Positions 1 to 13,796 of a stretch of DNA of 64,000 nucleotides are shown here, in pieces. The notes under the pieces are model-generated. The model was not told the DNA's origin, searched no databases, and was given only the letters and a program-made list of their open reading frames with translations. Every line of letters starts with the position of its first letter. Positions within the stretch are counted from its first letter, which is position 1. Source of the stretch: Hippophae tibetana (Eukaryota > Streptophyta > Magnoliopsida > Rosales > Elaeagnaceae); the NCBI GenBank assembly GCA_037013495.1, contig CM072809.1:8131001-8195000 (forward strand). Reading direction: 5' to 3'. Made by a program: the position numbers and the translations under genes.

Positions 1-2400
1 TACAAAAAATGAGAAAATATAGTCTTTTACAAAATAGGTTTGGGTTGTTAGGTTAACTTGTTTAATATCGGATTTAGGTTTGAGTTTATAAAACCTTAAC
101 TGATTTACTATTAGGTTGGATTCGGGTTTATAGTAATCAAGTAATTAGGGTTAAAAATGGATTTATTCTTTATTTAATATTTTTTATTTTATTTTAAAAT
201 TTTAAGGTTTTTTTGGGTAGTTTTTTTAAAATATAATGACACGTAAATATTTGTAAATAAATGATGTATTAACAAAATATTAGGATTCCAATTATAGGAA
301 ATGACCTATTAATTTAATTCTCAAAATTTGCTATGGTGAGGAGGGGCGTTTTTATTTTTCCTACAGTGAAGAGGTGCACATTTTTTATTTATTTATTTTT
401 TGTCATACGTGAGGAGCACATTTGATTTAAAAATTATAAATATTAAATTATAACTATTATGACTGAGTAGCTATATTTATATCATTTTTATTTTTAGAAT
501 AACTTAGGTAACAGTTATTAATAGATCAGTTCCCGTTTTCTTAACTAAGAAGATAATAAATTGAGTTAAATAGACTTTTTTTATAGGTTTTATTTTTACG
601 CTCTGAGTACTAGTTAAAAACATGTTAATTTTTTGTATTTTATTTTCCTCCAACATTAATTAAAACTATTACAAAATAAAAATAATAAATAACTTTTATT
701 TATACGTTTATTTGTATTCATTACATATCATATACGTCATATAAATTACATCTATTAATTATGATAAAAGTTTATTAACTTTTAGTTAAAATAATACTTT
801 AATTATTTATAAAGTGAATAAGAAGTTCAAAATTTCAAAAAAATACAAAATGAAACATATAAATAGATATGTGCATATTTTTTAAATTATTATGTATTCT
901 TCGATTAATTTTTAAATGTTTAAACCTATTCAAGTTTATACTTTTATATTGTAATTGATTTTAAAAACACATATGTTCACCTGTTTTATGACATTTTTAA
1001 TATTTTTAAATTTATAATCTACTTTCTAATAGTTGTTAAACTTATAACATTTCAACTTAAACTTAATAATTTTTTATAATTTTGATCATGGGATCATTTT
1101 TACCTTTTATTTCTTCCAATTATTATATAATTTAATTTATATAATCAAACTTATTTAAATAAACAAAATTACATGTCATAATCTTAAAAAAAAATGAAAG
1201 AATAATTTTACATATATCCAGAACTAAGAATGAAAAAAATCGTTAACATTGTCAATATAGTTGCAATGTTATAGACATATTAAACAAATCAACAATAATA
1301 TATGATATTTAACAGAAAGATTATTTATTCGAATTAGAGAAAATATTATGTAAATTTTTTCTTATATTTTTATTTTATCATTATTCAAATTATATAATGC
1401 ACCTTTATCCATTTATTATTATTATTAAAGTTTCAATCTAAACAATTATTTATCATAAAACTTTAATTTATTGATTAAAATGAATAGGGGTAGCTGCAGT
1501 CCATTTGGTCACTCATTTACAAACCAATTTTATTTCGATGATTTTGAAAAAATTAAAAAACTAGAAGACTTATAAATTTAAAAATCGACCCTTCAAGCGA
1601 CCTATTATGTTAATTTGAGAAATATCGATTTGACATTTTCAAGTCTATAATTTTTTTCAAAAATTTATTTACAAAGTAATAATCTAAAATTAAAAAGAAT
1701 CGTTAGTATAATATATATCTTTTTTATGTTATTATTTAAAAATATTTAATTTTAATAAAAATTAAAATTATTTAAAATATATTTTAAAATATACACTATA
1801 TTTCATCAATATGAAGTGAATAACTAAGATAAATATTATCAAAAAATTTAGAATTTAAAAACTAATAAAAAATAAAGACATACTCAGAAAATATTCCTTA
1901 AAATAAAAAAATAAAAAATGTTTATTTTACTTATAAATAATTAGGTTTAATTATTAAAATTTATTAAAAATAATAAATATATTAATTATTATGTATAAAT
2001 ATTATAAATATAATAAAATTAAAATTTATTTATAATAATACATCGGTTCAATTTTGATAGATTTTTTAAAATAAAATCTATAACTGATTCAATAGATTAT
2101 TTTTTAAATATTAAGACTTACGACAGAGATTAATTAACTTGTAAAAAATATAGATTATGTTTAATCTTGAATTTATCAATTTTTTAACAATTTTTGAAAA
2201 ATTATGCTAGTATTAAAAATAAACACCATATATTTTTAAATATACGTCTATGTTAAATAAAAAAACTTAAATATAATTATTTAATTATCATAATATTTTA
2301 TAAAAAATATATAATTTTTTTTTTCACATTTTACTAGTTTTCATAAATTTTTCAAAATTTTAATAAATAACAATAATATTTTTATTATTTAAATCTTATT
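1..2400. other. AT-rich intergenic spacer, no gene seen
   Basis: Very AT-rich sequence with homopolymer runs and no open frame resembling a known protein. The first ~160 bases carry repeated GGTT/GGATT-like words of the kind common in plant dispersed repeats, but no element ends can be defined. It probably includes the distal promoter of the GATL gene at its right end. Confidence 0.6.
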
Positions 2401-3013
2401 ATGATACTTTATGAATATTATTTTTGCTTTTTAAAATAAATAATTATCCTGTCTACAATTATCACTTGGGTTATGTTTTTGACGTGATATTTTATCGAAA
2501 AGTTGAAAAAAAAAAGGAAAGAAAAGTGGTGTTTATGTTTTTCTCTATTCTCTCTCTACTTGTACCCGTGCTTCCTCATATCCTTCGCACATACACCGGG
2601 AAAGGGAAGGATAGAAAACAAGTAGAGAGGCGAAGAAGAATAGCAAGAGGGAGAGAGATCTATAGTGCGCTTGGTAGCGCACCATAGCATCGAACCTCGT
2701 TATCTTTCACTCGATGCCTTGGGATTTATGTATTGGACTATTCTTCTGAATCTTCCTTCGTTTCGCTTCGTCCCCACGGCAAGCCCCTACTTTAATTTGC
2801 CACCTATACCGAGAAAAATATCGATTTGGAGCTTTCTGTTTTTCCGTATTGGGTTCTCTTCTAATATTACAAAATCGGCCATTTACTCTCTTAACTCTGG
2901 CAGACCTTAAAGGAACCCTAGCTTTCCTTCAATCATCGCTCTCTGCTATTATTGAATATCGATTCGATTTAAACTTCAAGAGGAGGAAAAAGTGTGGGTT
3001 TTACAAGGTTAAG

Positions 3014-4117
3014 ATGCTTCGGATTATGCAATTTTCTGGGTTTATTTCAGCCGCAATGGTAATGATCGTTTTATCTCCATCTTTTCAATCGTTCCCACCA
3101 GCCGAAGCCATCCGATCATCTCAACTTGGGTCTAATATTCGCTTACCGGTTCAAACCACCACCGACAACTCTCTAAACCGGTTCTCCTTTCGAAAAGCTT
3201 CTGCATTTCAAAATGCTGATAAATGTGGTTCCGGTTATTCTAAGGTTTCGGCAGAAATCGGTGTTTGTGATCCGAATTTAGTACACGTTGCGATTACTCT
3301 CGATGTTGACTACCTTCGTGGCTCAATCGCTGCTGTGAATTCGATTTTGCTTCATACGTCGTGTCCGGAGAGTGTTTTCTTTCACTTTCTAGTCACTGAA
3401 ACCAATCTAGAAGCCCTGGTCAGATCCACTTTCCCTAAGCTAAAGTTCAAGGTTTATTATTTCAATCCGAAAATTGTGCAGAGGCTAATCTCAACATCGG
3501 TGAGGCAAGCCCTAGAGCAGCCGTTGAATTATGCGAGGAATTACTTGGCAGATCTACTAGAGTCCTGTGTTCGCAGAGTGATATACTTGGATTCCGATCT
3601 AGTCGTCGTCGACGACATTTTCAAGCTGTGGACTACGAGCTTGGATTCAAGAACCATAGGAGCACCGGAGTACTGCCACGCCAACTTCTCGAAGTATTTC
3701 ACGGCTAGTTTTTGGTCGGAAAAGAGATTTTACGGAGCATTCAGCGGTCGGAAACCATGTTACTTCAACACTGGTGTGATGGTGATAGATCTTGCCAAAT
3801 GGAGACAAGCCGAGTACACGAAACGGATTGAGAAGTGGATGGAGGTCCAGAAGATTGATCGGATCTACGAGCTCGGTTCACTACCACCGTTTCTTTTGGT
3901 TTTTGCGGGACACGTGGCACCCATAGAGCACCGGTGGAACCAACACGGTTTGGGTGGAGACAACGTTAGAGGTAGCTGTCGTGATCTCCATCCCGGTCCG
4001 GTTAGTCTTCTACATTGGTCCGGTAGTGGGAAGCCATGGCTGAGGTTGGATTCTAAACGGCCGTGTCCACTGGACACTCTGTGGTCACCTTATGACTTGT
4101 ACGGAGATTCACACTGA
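3014..4117 (+). CDS. GATL: Galacturonosyltransferase-like protein (GATL, GT8 family)
   Basis: An intronless gene of 367 codons, the usual size and structure for the plant GATL family of Golgi GT8 glycosyltransferases implicated in pectin or xylan synthesis. Residues 8-28 form a hydrophobic signal anchor. The GT8 metal- and sugar-nucleotide-binding motif DSD is at 193-195 ([11 protein letters not shown]), and the family C-terminal block HWSGSGKPW at 334-342 is followed by a short tail, as in GATLs. I chose the ATG at 3014 because it is directly followed by the hydrophobic anchor. The frame stays open upstream to an ATG at 2849, but those 55 residues look like translated leader. The 5' flank (2530-2660) is rich in CT and GA tracts. 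An AATAAA at 4366-4371, about 250 nt after the stop, may be the poly(A) signal. Family assignment is secure; the exact GATL number is not. Confidence 0.93.
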   Translation: MLRIMQFSGFISAAMVMIVLSPSFQSFPPAEAIRSSQLGSNIRLPVQTTTDNSLNRFSFRKASAFQNADKCGSGYSKVSAEIGVCDPNLVHVAITLDVDYLRGSIAAVNSILLHTSCPESVFFHFLVTETNLEALVRSTFPKLKFKVYYFNPKIVQRLISTSVRQALEQPLNYARNYLADLLESCVRRVIYLDSDLVVVDDIFKLWTTSLDSRTIGAPEYCHANFSKYFTASFWSEKRFYGAFSGRKPCYFNTGVMVIDLAKWRQAEYTKRIEKWMEVQKIDRIYELGSLPPFLLVFAGHVAPIEHRWNQHGLGGDNVRGSCRDLHPGPVSLLHWSGSGKPWLRLDSKRPCPLDTLWSPYDLYGDSH

Positions 4118-7100
4118 CACCAGGGTTTCGCCGGTAAATTCCCCCTTCAGGATTATTTTGTCACCTCCTTTTATTTGTTTTTTTTTATTTTTTTTTAGGG
4201 TCTTACCTTTTCTTCTACATTATTTTGTGTCATCGACATCGTCCCTACCCACTCATTTAATTTTTTTTTTATATGTTAGCTTTTGTTAATTTGTTTTTTT
4301 TTTATTAACTTAGCTATCTCATCATTTGTATTCTATATTCATGTTATTATTAGACTTATTCTGAAAATAAAAGGTTGAAAATATGGAACATTCAATTTAA
4401 TTTATTGTTGTATAAAAGGGTGTTGATTTGGCATTCATTTATTATAATTCACACAGTCAGATGCCATGGAAAAAGAAATAAAAAAAGCAGTGGACTTAAT
4501 TGTTGGAGGGTGAGGGTGGGGGACATTACATGTGAGAAATGCTGGTATCGAAGTGGAAGGGGCATCGTAATACTAATAACACCCCTCCCCCCATTGCTCT
4601 CTTTCTAAATTATCCCAACTTGTATTACATATTATAATCATCAGAAATCTAGGACTTGTCTAGCTGATTTGCTTGGTGGTCTTTGAGAGTTTCTTCACCG
4701 ATCCCTTTTTATTATTCTTAAATGGCATGTCCTGAGTTCAGTCAGGTTAGTATCATGACTAGATACAATATCAGAACATAGAAGAAATTGAAGATAAGGG
4801 AATGGATGAGAAGAATGTGATGTGAGGTGGAGAGCACGAAAAGTTAAATTGTTGTTTTGTACGAAGTAAAATTCTTTTGGCTAAAGAGGCAAATTGTGGT
4901 GCCAGCTGGAGTTTTAATTTAAGGCGTTGTAAGAATCTACCATGTTTAGCCATTATGCTTTTCGGTGGTTAGCGGTGGAGAGTCTGAAGACTAGTCTAAT
5001 TATAATTCTGTATGTATGTCTCTTGCCCTATTTGGGTGGCAAATAGAAAATTCGCATGTATCATATATATATACGTATATATTAGAAATGATATTTGTTC
5101 TATCTTTTACCATATTTGATTTGATTATATTATTTTTAAAGTTTATATTACAAAATTGATCGTAACGTTTTATCCAACAACTAAACCATGATTATTTAAA
5201 TTGTTAAATTAAATGATTATGGCGATGTAAACGAACAATTTTAAAATATTTGTGTAAAAGAGGAAGGGCATCGGATGAGGGACCCATATGATATTGTTGC
5301 GTGGTAACCGTCCAAGATAGGGGACCTGACCGATTCCTGCTGCCCTGGCTCCACGCGCGGTCAGTGGCTTGGAGTAATAATAAATCTATAAATCCGTGAA
5401 AAATCAGCGTAACCATCGTAATATTGGGGAGGGGGGGAATTTAGGTTATTATTGTTTTCTTTCTAAATTTGTGATCGAAAGAGATTAATATAAATGTATT
5501 TTGTTCTTGTGGAATACAGTTAGGGATTTGGTACCACATCCCTTGCTGGCTGGTTTTGTTTGTTTTGAATTAATAATAATGAGAATCAATAATAATATCT
5601 TTAAAAAACATATATGATATTAATTATGACTGAGTAACAACAGCTTGTGAAATATTGAGCTTGACAGCTTTGTTTTCGGTCGTAATTATTATTGTAAATG
5701 TTGCTATAATCATTTGGTAATTGCTGGAGGATTCTAGAAGGATTAATTAAGAATAGGATCAAATGGACATATACTTGTTTCAGAATTAGAAATATAACTA
5801 TGACCTATGAAATAGTTTTTATATCATCAGAGAGGGACTAGTTTACTTTCTACAATTCCCCTGCTTAATTTTTATTAATACATTAGTCCGGGTTTAGTCA
5901 GAGTAGGTTACTCATGTGCATTGAATTGCACTTTGCTTAGTTTATATGTACTAGTCATTTCCTTAATCTTTTTTTTTCTTTTGATCTTGAATTTAATTTA
6001 CAAGCATCGAAATTAAATGTGTTGTATAAGAAGCCAAGTGAATTTTGTAATGAATTCCAAAATCAAAGAGACTCATTTAAAGTGTCGAAAACTACAGGGT
6101 TTGTAGAAAAGAATATGACAAGTGATGATCACCTTTGCGTCCATACTTTTCTATTTAGAAAATAATATAACAAGTCATTTTTCAATTACTAAGGAAGTAA
6201 TAGAATATTGTTTGAACTTCCCATATTTAAATATTTAAAGTTATGTAAGGATCTATATTCATAATATAATGATCATAACTTGACACATATTTTTTTAATT
6301 CTCTTCAAATTTTGAATCTTGATTGTAACATGATATCAGGTTACTCTTTAATAAAGTCTTAATTATCAAGGTTTGAAACATGAGAAAAACAAAAAAAATA
6401 CGTGTCAAATTAATGTTATCATATATTTGTAAACATGTGTAGAACATGTCGAAACTTTAGACATCACGTAAATATTCTAAAATGTGAATATATATATATA
6501 TATAATGTTCATTAGTTTAAGTAGTAGGTAATTTGATTATAATTTGTGTTTCACCTTGGAGCATAAAATGTATATCCACAGTAGCCATATTTTCTTCGGG
6601 GCCTCTATGTCAGGAGAAAAATGAAAGGTTGTGTTAAACAAGAGGACCCTTCTAAGGCTAGGGACCCTAAGTAGTTAACCTCAATGGTCCACCTCTGTTT
6701 ATTCTTCTTCAACATATACAATACAATGCATTTTGAATGTACTTTGAGGGGGTCTCATACTTTCTTCCTTTGTTTGTCTAAGCACAAAACCACTGCCCAA
6801 GTTATCTTCTTTCATATAGAGGTATCATACCCTTCTTGTTTTCAACATTGTAATTAGCCGAGCAATTACGTAGAAATTTACGTCAAAAAATAGATCCTTC
6901 ATAATTTTCATAGGAATAATTAAATATATGATTATATATGGAAAAACGTTACTAATATTATATAAAAGAAATTCTTATTACTATTTTTAATATATTTTTT
7001 ATTTCAATTGAATAATTATCTTATTGAAATATCTTATTCAATTATCTTATTGAAATATCTTTCAATCAATTATTATAGTAAAAAAATTATCAATTTGATC

Positions 7101-7841
7101 AGAAAATTTAAATAATTTAAATGACAAGTAAAGTTATAATTTCATTTTTTTAATTACAGTACATGTAATTACATATTTTACTTAAATATTTCTATTAAAT
7201 TAATTAAATTTTAATTTAAATAGTTGATTGAAAGATATTTTTAAAATAAGTTTTTAATTAAAATAAAAATATTGAAAATAATAAAATAAAAATTTTCACT
7301 TACGATTTTCTCATTATAATGCATAATATAACCTCAATTCATATGGTGCGTTTTTTGGTTCGTACAACATAAAAATCATATTTACTTTTAGATGTAAAAA
7401 AAGGAAACATGTGAAGACTCTGGCGGGTAAATTATATTCTACTTCTCTTCAACGTGTTTCACAACTAAGTATTTTTTTTTTATTGATAAGCAGTCCTTTT
7501 GCTTTAATTGTGTGGAGGAAATTAGAGAAGAAAAATATGAAGAATATATTCTGAAAACTACTTCAAATAATACAACCAACACTCAATAACATAAATAACG
7601 ATTTTAATATTGAAGTATTTTTCTTTTTGATAAATATATATAAATTGATCACAAGAAGAATTATTATTTTTGTAGTTACTTTTATCGTCGGTGTGTTATT
7701 ATAAATGTTGTTTTCACATATTTGAGGACAAAGAACATATGCACGTCCATGACAGGCTACAAGTCCCATTTCAACACCATATTTTCACTAAGATCAACTT
7801 TAATTTGTAGTCAAAATATATATATATATATTTCACGATGG
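4118..7841. other. Intergenic spacer between GATL and the CSLD5 3' repeats
   Basis: 3.7 kb with only short, chance-like open frames. It contains an AT dinucleotide run near 6487-6504 and a small tandem repeat near 7015-7065 built on a word like TTATTGAAATATC. The left ~250 bp is probably GATL 3' UTR. No RNA gene or protein relic was recognised. Confidence 0.5.
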
Positions 7842-8239
7842 ACTTGGGACCATATCCATGATATCATTGGGCAATCTTTTTTTGTATTTTTGTATTTTTG
7901 TTTGCAGTAAACCCATTTCAATATTGATCGACATGACTGGTTCTGCATAACTTCTTTGTGTCTCTGTTCATAAAAAACCATGTATAGAACTTGGGACCAT
8001 GTCAATGATCAATAATTTGCTCCTTTCAAGATGGAAACCCTATCTCAATATTGATCGACATGACTGATTCTGCATTTCTTCTTTGTGTCTGTTCACAAAA
8101 AACCATGTATAGAACTTGGGACCATGTCAATGATCAACAATTTGCTCCTTTCAGATGGAAACCCCATCTCAATATTGATCGACATGACTGATTCTGCATT
8201 TCTTCTTTCTTTTTCTGTTCACAAAAAACCATGTATAGG
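7842..8239. repeat. Tandem repeat family 1 (3 units of ~125-147 bp)
   Basis: Three head-to-tail copies anchored on the word ACTTGGGACCAT begin at 7842, 7989 and 8114. Each contains a CTCAATATTGATCGACATGACT-like core and a TTCTTCTTTGTGTCTGTTCAC-like end. The first copy is the most diverged and carries extra TTTTTGTATT repeats. The last copy runs into the second tandem family at 8215. Seen directly by self-comparison. Confidence 0.85.
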
Positions 8240-8757
8240 ACGACAAGCCAGCAAACAGAAAATAGAACTCAAAGTAAAGTGTATTAAGGATATAGCAAGT
8301 GTTGTAACTATCAATATAACAAAAAAGCAAAGAGTATTTATATAATTCTCAATTTAGTGAGACTACATTGTTTTCTGTTCACAAAAAACCAACACGCCAG
8401 CAAACAGAAAATAGAACTCAAAGTGTATTAAGGATATAGCAAGTGTTGTAACTAAATCAATATAACAAAAAAGCAAAGAGTACTTATATAATTCTCAATT
8501 TAGTAAGACTACATTGTTTTCTGTTCACAAAAAACCAACACGCCAGCAAACAGAAAATAGAACTCAAAGTGTATTAAGGATATAGCAAGTGTCGTAACTA
8601 AATCAATATAACAAAAAAGCAAAGAGAAACCAACACGCCAGCAAACAGAAAATAGAACTCAAAGTGTATTAAGGATATAGCAAGTGTCGTAACTAAATCA
8701 ATATAACAAAAAAGCAAAGAGTATTTATATAATTCTCAACTTAGTGAGACTACATTG
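8215..8757. repeat. Tandem repeat family 2 (4 units, ~106-160 bp)
   Basis: Four copies start at 8215, 8375, 8521 and 8627. They share GCCAGCAAACAGAAAATAG and GTATTAAGGATATAGCAAG words. The third copy is truncated after AAGCAAAGAG and the fourth starts without its first ~11 bases, so the array has been shuffled by unequal exchange. It ends 56 bp from the CSLD5 stop codon and may lie in or beside the 3' UTR of that gene. Confidence 0.88.
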
Positions 8758-8812
8758 ACGAAGGAAAAAACATAGAGCTAAGCTAAGCTTGGAGAAAGAA
8801 AGACAACAAATT

Positions 8813-11800
8813 TCAAGGGAACTGGAATTTCTTGTAATCTTGAACTAACCCAGAAGGAGGGCTTATGTAAACCCAAAGCAAAGAAATTATGATTGACAGC
8901 AATCCAGACCACACGAATACTATCGTTGGAACCCTTCCTCTCCTTCCCATCAATCCTTTTGCAAAAGGATAAAGATGGCACAATACCCAGAAGCTAAAAA
9001 ACACTCCTCCAATAAGCTTGCTCCACTGTGGAAATGGACTGTACACAGTCCTGGCTACTCCAACTGCTATTGCAATCATATTTACCATCATTATTGTAAT
9101 TGGAGGAATCATTAGGAAGCTCCATTTAACCACATATAGCTCAGCAAATTCATCTTCTCCATCTTCTGCTGTAGCTGACTTTGAAGTTAATGTAAATGAA
9201 ATATCAACACCAGCTATTACTTTCAATAGTCCTTGCAATACAGCTGCAGGATGTGCACTTGTTCCACCAATTACCCAAAACTGTTCGTTTCGCCACCATT
9301 CATGAAGATTGATTCCAGACCATTTGATTTCAAGGAGGGAAAGCATGCACAAGGTAAGAGTGATGGCTAACAAAAAGATTAAAAATGTTACACTAAGGGA
9401 TTGAACTATGAACTGCCCTGAAAATAGAGAAACTGCTGGTAGGAAGCAATAGATCATCAGAAATAAAGATGTGAAAGGGTACATTCCTACGTTGAAATAA
9501 GCAACCCTTTGTAAGAATTTCATTCTACGACTAGCAAATAATGCATTGTTCCTTGAGAAGAAAATTTCAACTGATCCCGTTGCCCATCGAAGCACTTGGT
9601 GTAACCTATCTGTCAGATTGATTGGAGCAGTTCCTCTAAATGCATCCCTTTTAGTGACACAGTACACAGACCTCCATCCTCTATTATGCATACGGTAACC
9701 TGTCACCACATCTTCTGTTACAGAGCCATAAATCCATCCTACCCTTTTTCCCCATTCAGTTTTGTCCTCATAAAAACAAGAGATGACACTTATTGCCTCT
9801 GCAACAGTAGCAGCGTCCAAAGGCTCACGAGGCACAGCAAGAGAACCTGCCGGCCTACCTTGGTATCCTTTTCCACCTAAATCTTGAAGTAACCTTCCTT
9901 GGTATTCTGCTACTGGAATTGAAGCAACCAGAGAAGTTGAGTTCCCAAATCTTTTGGGAAAAAGCAAGGACTCAATATCTGCATCATCATCATGTTCCTC
10001 ATTTATAGCCACTGCTATTTCATCCTCTTTCTTCTTTGTCACTTTAGGTTTTCTTAGAAACAACTTGATTTTCTTTCTACCAAACCAACCATGATGTTCT
10101 GTGGCTCTAGAAGGACTAAACCCATAAAGAGCAGTTCTCCTGAAAATGCAGCCTGTCCCAACATACATTGGACCTTGTAACCCATCAAGTGCTCTCATGC
10201 ACACATCAAAAAACACAGCATTGTGATTTGCATATCTATCATTTGGATCAATTCCCTCAAACCTCTGGGGAAATTGTACAAAACATATCCTATCACCTCC
10301 TCTATCAAGCATAAAACACATCCCTTCTCTGAGAGCCATTGAGTTAGAGATGTAGTGATCACAATCGAGATTAAGGATGAAAGGACCATTCGACATGATT
10401 GCACTAGTCCGAACTAGCGCGTTCATTGCTCCAGCTTTCTTGTTGTGATCATAACCTGGTCTTTTCTCACGAGAAACATAAACCAGCATTGGCAATCTGA
10501 TATCCACTTCAATAGTGTCAATCAAGTTATCACCATCAGCTTCTGCTCCATAAACTGGTTCTGCATTTGGAGGAGCTAACATAGCCTACACACAGATCAA
10601 ACAAACAACTTTAGTGGTTTGGTTACTTTACTAATTGAAAATCCAATTAATTTTACATATCAGATTTAATAAAAAAACTACCTGAATTATACCGGCATGA
10701 TCTCCCCTAGAGTGGTCTGGTTCTGCTGAAGCCCATGTTCCATGCCAATGAGAACCATCAGACATCCAAGTTGCCTTTGGAACCTTGATGAGATCAGAAG
10801 GATTGCCTCCCATTTCCATCTGCTGCTTCTTTGCCCTTAGCTCTTCATGTGCATTGTAAGCATCAGATCTTCGTCGAATAGAATCTGGTAATGAATTAAT
10901 CCTGACTTTGAATTCATCATAATCTCGCTTCACACGTCTTCTTTCCCTTACAAAATCAAGCCTCACTTTGTTCTTAAGAAAGTCTCGTTTTTGCCCAAAA
11001 TAAGCCTCAGGATTCCTAGGTTCTATCCCATGTTTGCGGCAAAAAGGAACCCATGTTCTAGCAAAGCTAGCAGTCTCAGCAAGAGCTTCAAATGTCAAAA
11101 GGGAACCACCATCATCCGACAAGTAGCAAGCTAGCTTTTCTACAGGATAATCAACAGCAAGGATTGAAAGAATGGTATTGGCCGTAACAAGAGGAGGTTC
11201 TTTTTCTGGGTCTGCCGTGGAAACAAAAACGTCAATCCCAGGAAGGTCGGATCTCCCTTTGGGATTTCTAAGATTTGGGGACTCAAATCTCTCTTTTAAT
11301 ACAGAGAGGTCAGTGATTCTATTTACAGGACAGAGCTTGGGGAGCTGATCTAACAGCCATGAAATTGCAAACCAGACCTCACATACTGTTGACAATCCCC
11401 ATAACCACATTGCCTCATGATTTGGATGCCGAATTCTCCATGTAAGAAAAAACCCCAGCGCAACTAGACGTATTGCAATCAGTAGCCTGTAATTCTCATT
11501 GTTAACCCACAATTTTTAATAGAAAGCAAAACCACCTCAAGAAATGTAGATAGCAAACCAGTAATCCATTGATGCAAATATCTTTTATTCTAGGAAACAG
11601 TAATACATAATAAGAGCAAAATATTATGAATGCTTATTATCTATAAATACAATCTGTAGTTAGTTTAACTTAAATTCAGTTATAGAAATGTAGTAAACAA
11701 CAACATGGGCACAGTATAAAATAGAACCTTACCTGTATGGACTAATAATTGCAGCAGAGACACCGACCTTTCTCGTTAAAGGTCTCCTAGATCTCTCTCC

Positions 11801-12688
11801 AAAATCTGGAGGTTGTTCAAACCCATTAGCGCCTGAGCCGTAACCATCTTTAGGCCACACGGCGTTTCCATAACCATAAGTTCCCTTCGTCTCGAAAAGC
11901 CAACGAGTGTGGTCAAAATCATGAGGATGGTTCTTAAATGATTTCACAAGTGAGAGCCTTTTGTCAAGCTTAGCTTCTGCCATCGAAGGCAATGGCAAGG
12001 CTTGATCCTCTGCTTCAGAATTCGACTCTTCTTCTTCTTCTTCATCATCATCATCATTGACATCCTTGTAAGGTTCTTTGCATCCAGGACAACGACCCCC
12101 TCCTCCATTTCCAATGCAATCCAAGTAACAGTCTCTGCAAATCTTGAAACCACACTCACATGGAGCATATTTGGGTTTGAATGCTTTCTCATCACAACCC
12201 TTCATCCCACAAACCAAACCCAATTTGACAGGCTCTGACCGATCCAGTGAGCAATCAATTACGTGCCCACGAGTCATCGAATTGAAGCCTCCAGTAAAGA
12301 TAGTACCCGATATGTAGCTCCTTTCAGACTTCATAGTATTTTTGGCGTCTCCAGTTAAACTAGTTTGAGAGGCTGACATGGGTTGATGATCTGGGGTTGG
12401 TGGAATCTGTACAGTGTAATTAACATATTCAGAATTAATCTCTTCTGTTCCATCGTCTTTGGACATCGAGCAATATTTTCCACCACTTGAACACCTACGA
12501 TGTGTTCTGCTAGTTAGAGGAGAATCTGGGTTATTTGATAATGAAGCTCTACGAATTGGACTAGTCAAACCCATGCTAATGTTTCCTCCTCCTTTACCTC
12601 CTGAAGATACAGTAATTGTCACCGGAGAAGAAGAAGAAGGCGATGAAGCCGATTTCATCATTTTTGTTTTGCAAAATAACCCTTTCAA
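8813..12688 (-). CDS. CSLD5: Cellulose synthase-like protein D, CSLD5 type
   Basis: A processive GT2 glycan synthase of the CSLD group, which makes beta-1,4-linked wall glycan and for CSLD5 acts at cell plates and in growing cells. Exons are 12688-11733, 11486-10682 and 10585-8813. All introns are GT-AG, the frame is intact, and the product is 1177 residues, matching the family. A RING-like Cys-rich zinc finger is at 160-204 (CGMKGC, CECG, CRDC, CPGC), followed by an acidic linker. The catalytic GT2 residues are SDDGG at 442-446, DCD at 661-663, TED at 876-878 and QVLRW at 916-920. Two N-terminal and about six C-terminal membrane helices are expected for the family and hydrophobic stretches fit. 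Arabidopsis CSLD5 starts near the MMKSAS segment here (codons 10-11, ATG at 12661 or 12658), so the first nine residues may be leader. Closest resemblance from memory is CSLD5 rather than CSLD2/3. Confidence 0.95.
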
Positions 12689-13796
12689 TTAGCTGATGAA
12701 ATTAAAGTTTTCTTGAAAACAATCAGAAAATTTTAACAAGAAGAAACTACAATAAGGAGAAGAGAGAAAGAGAAATCCCAAGCACGGAGAATGAAGAGAA
12801 AAACAAGAACTGAAATAGAAAGTCGTATTTCTAAGTGGGAGATCCGGGTTATGAAAAAGAAGATGATTAATTAAGATTGGGTATCTGGGCAACGGTCGAA
12901 TTTGAAATTTGAGTTTTCTTGGGGTTTGCGAATAGGATTTAATTATAACGGTCGAGTGATATGGATGGTAGATTTTATGTGATCCTATGGATGTGGTTCG
13001 AACGAAACGGTCTGCAAGAGATGTTATTACACGTTCTCTAAAAAAATACATTAATATTAAATGCATCTAATATTAAGTCATCACATTATTAATAATAAGT
13101 GATATATATATATATATATATAAAGGAGAAAAAAAGTAATAAAAAATAAATTGGGAGGAGGGAGAAACTTAACGGTAATATTAAAGAAATAGTGAAACAG
13201 GTGAAATGCTTATCTGCCCTTGTTCTATAGCTACAGTATGAAACATGTTGATATCATATCTATCGTTCAAGTGTAGCAAAAAGTGGAAAAGTGTCAGATG
13301 ATCGGATCAAGTATATATATATTTTTTCCTTCTCCGTAAAACTGAGTTGCTTTATGAGCCCGTTTGAGATACTTCCATCACAATTAATGTTGTGATTCAG
13401 CTTTATTTTCTGCCAATATTAATCAATAAAAAAAATTATTTCTGCAAGCATCCATTCATGTCACAAGTTTCTATACAAACCCAATTAATATAACAAATAA
13501 TTATTATTTAAAATAATATAATATTTTTTCCGATTTTTATCTAAATGATTTTATATTCGTTTAGGCTATAGCTTGAATTACTGTAACTTGCAGTTGTTTT
13601 TGAATCAAACTGTGGAACTGAACCATTTTTAATTTGGACATTAATCATCATACAACACTTGGCTAAACAAAATAGTGAAGCTTTCCTATAGTTACTGTAG
13701 AATGCGACTTCCCAAATCCAGGTACCTATTAAATTGAAACTCATCCCCCTTATCAACAAAAACTCAAATGACGTCATCTTTGATGAACTATTTCAA
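12689..13796. promoter_or_regulatory. CSLD5 upstream region and SYP4 3' flank
   Basis: A 1.1 kb spacer between two minus-strand genes, so it must hold the CSLD5 promoter and 5' UTR as well as the 3' end of the syntaxin gene. The first ~200 bases, read on the minus strand, are CT-rich, as in plant leaders. There is an (AT)n run near 13102-13122. No individual promoter element can be proved. Confidence 0.45.

Noticed and set aside
5204-5416. Minus-strand 70-codon frame and a GC-richer patch resembling a microRNA160-like word (CCTGGCTCC)
   Set aside because: The CCTGGCTCCACGCG word does not match miR160 beyond the core and no foldback partner was seen nearby.
9018-9305. 95-codon open frame on + strand
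   Set aside because: It is antisense to the CSLD5 third exon, whose reading is strongly conserved; no independent evidence.
12002-12238. 78-codon + strand frame with a run of Phe and Ile
   Set aside because: It is the mirror of the acidic Glu/Asp-rich linker of CSLD5 exon 1 and has no family resemblance.
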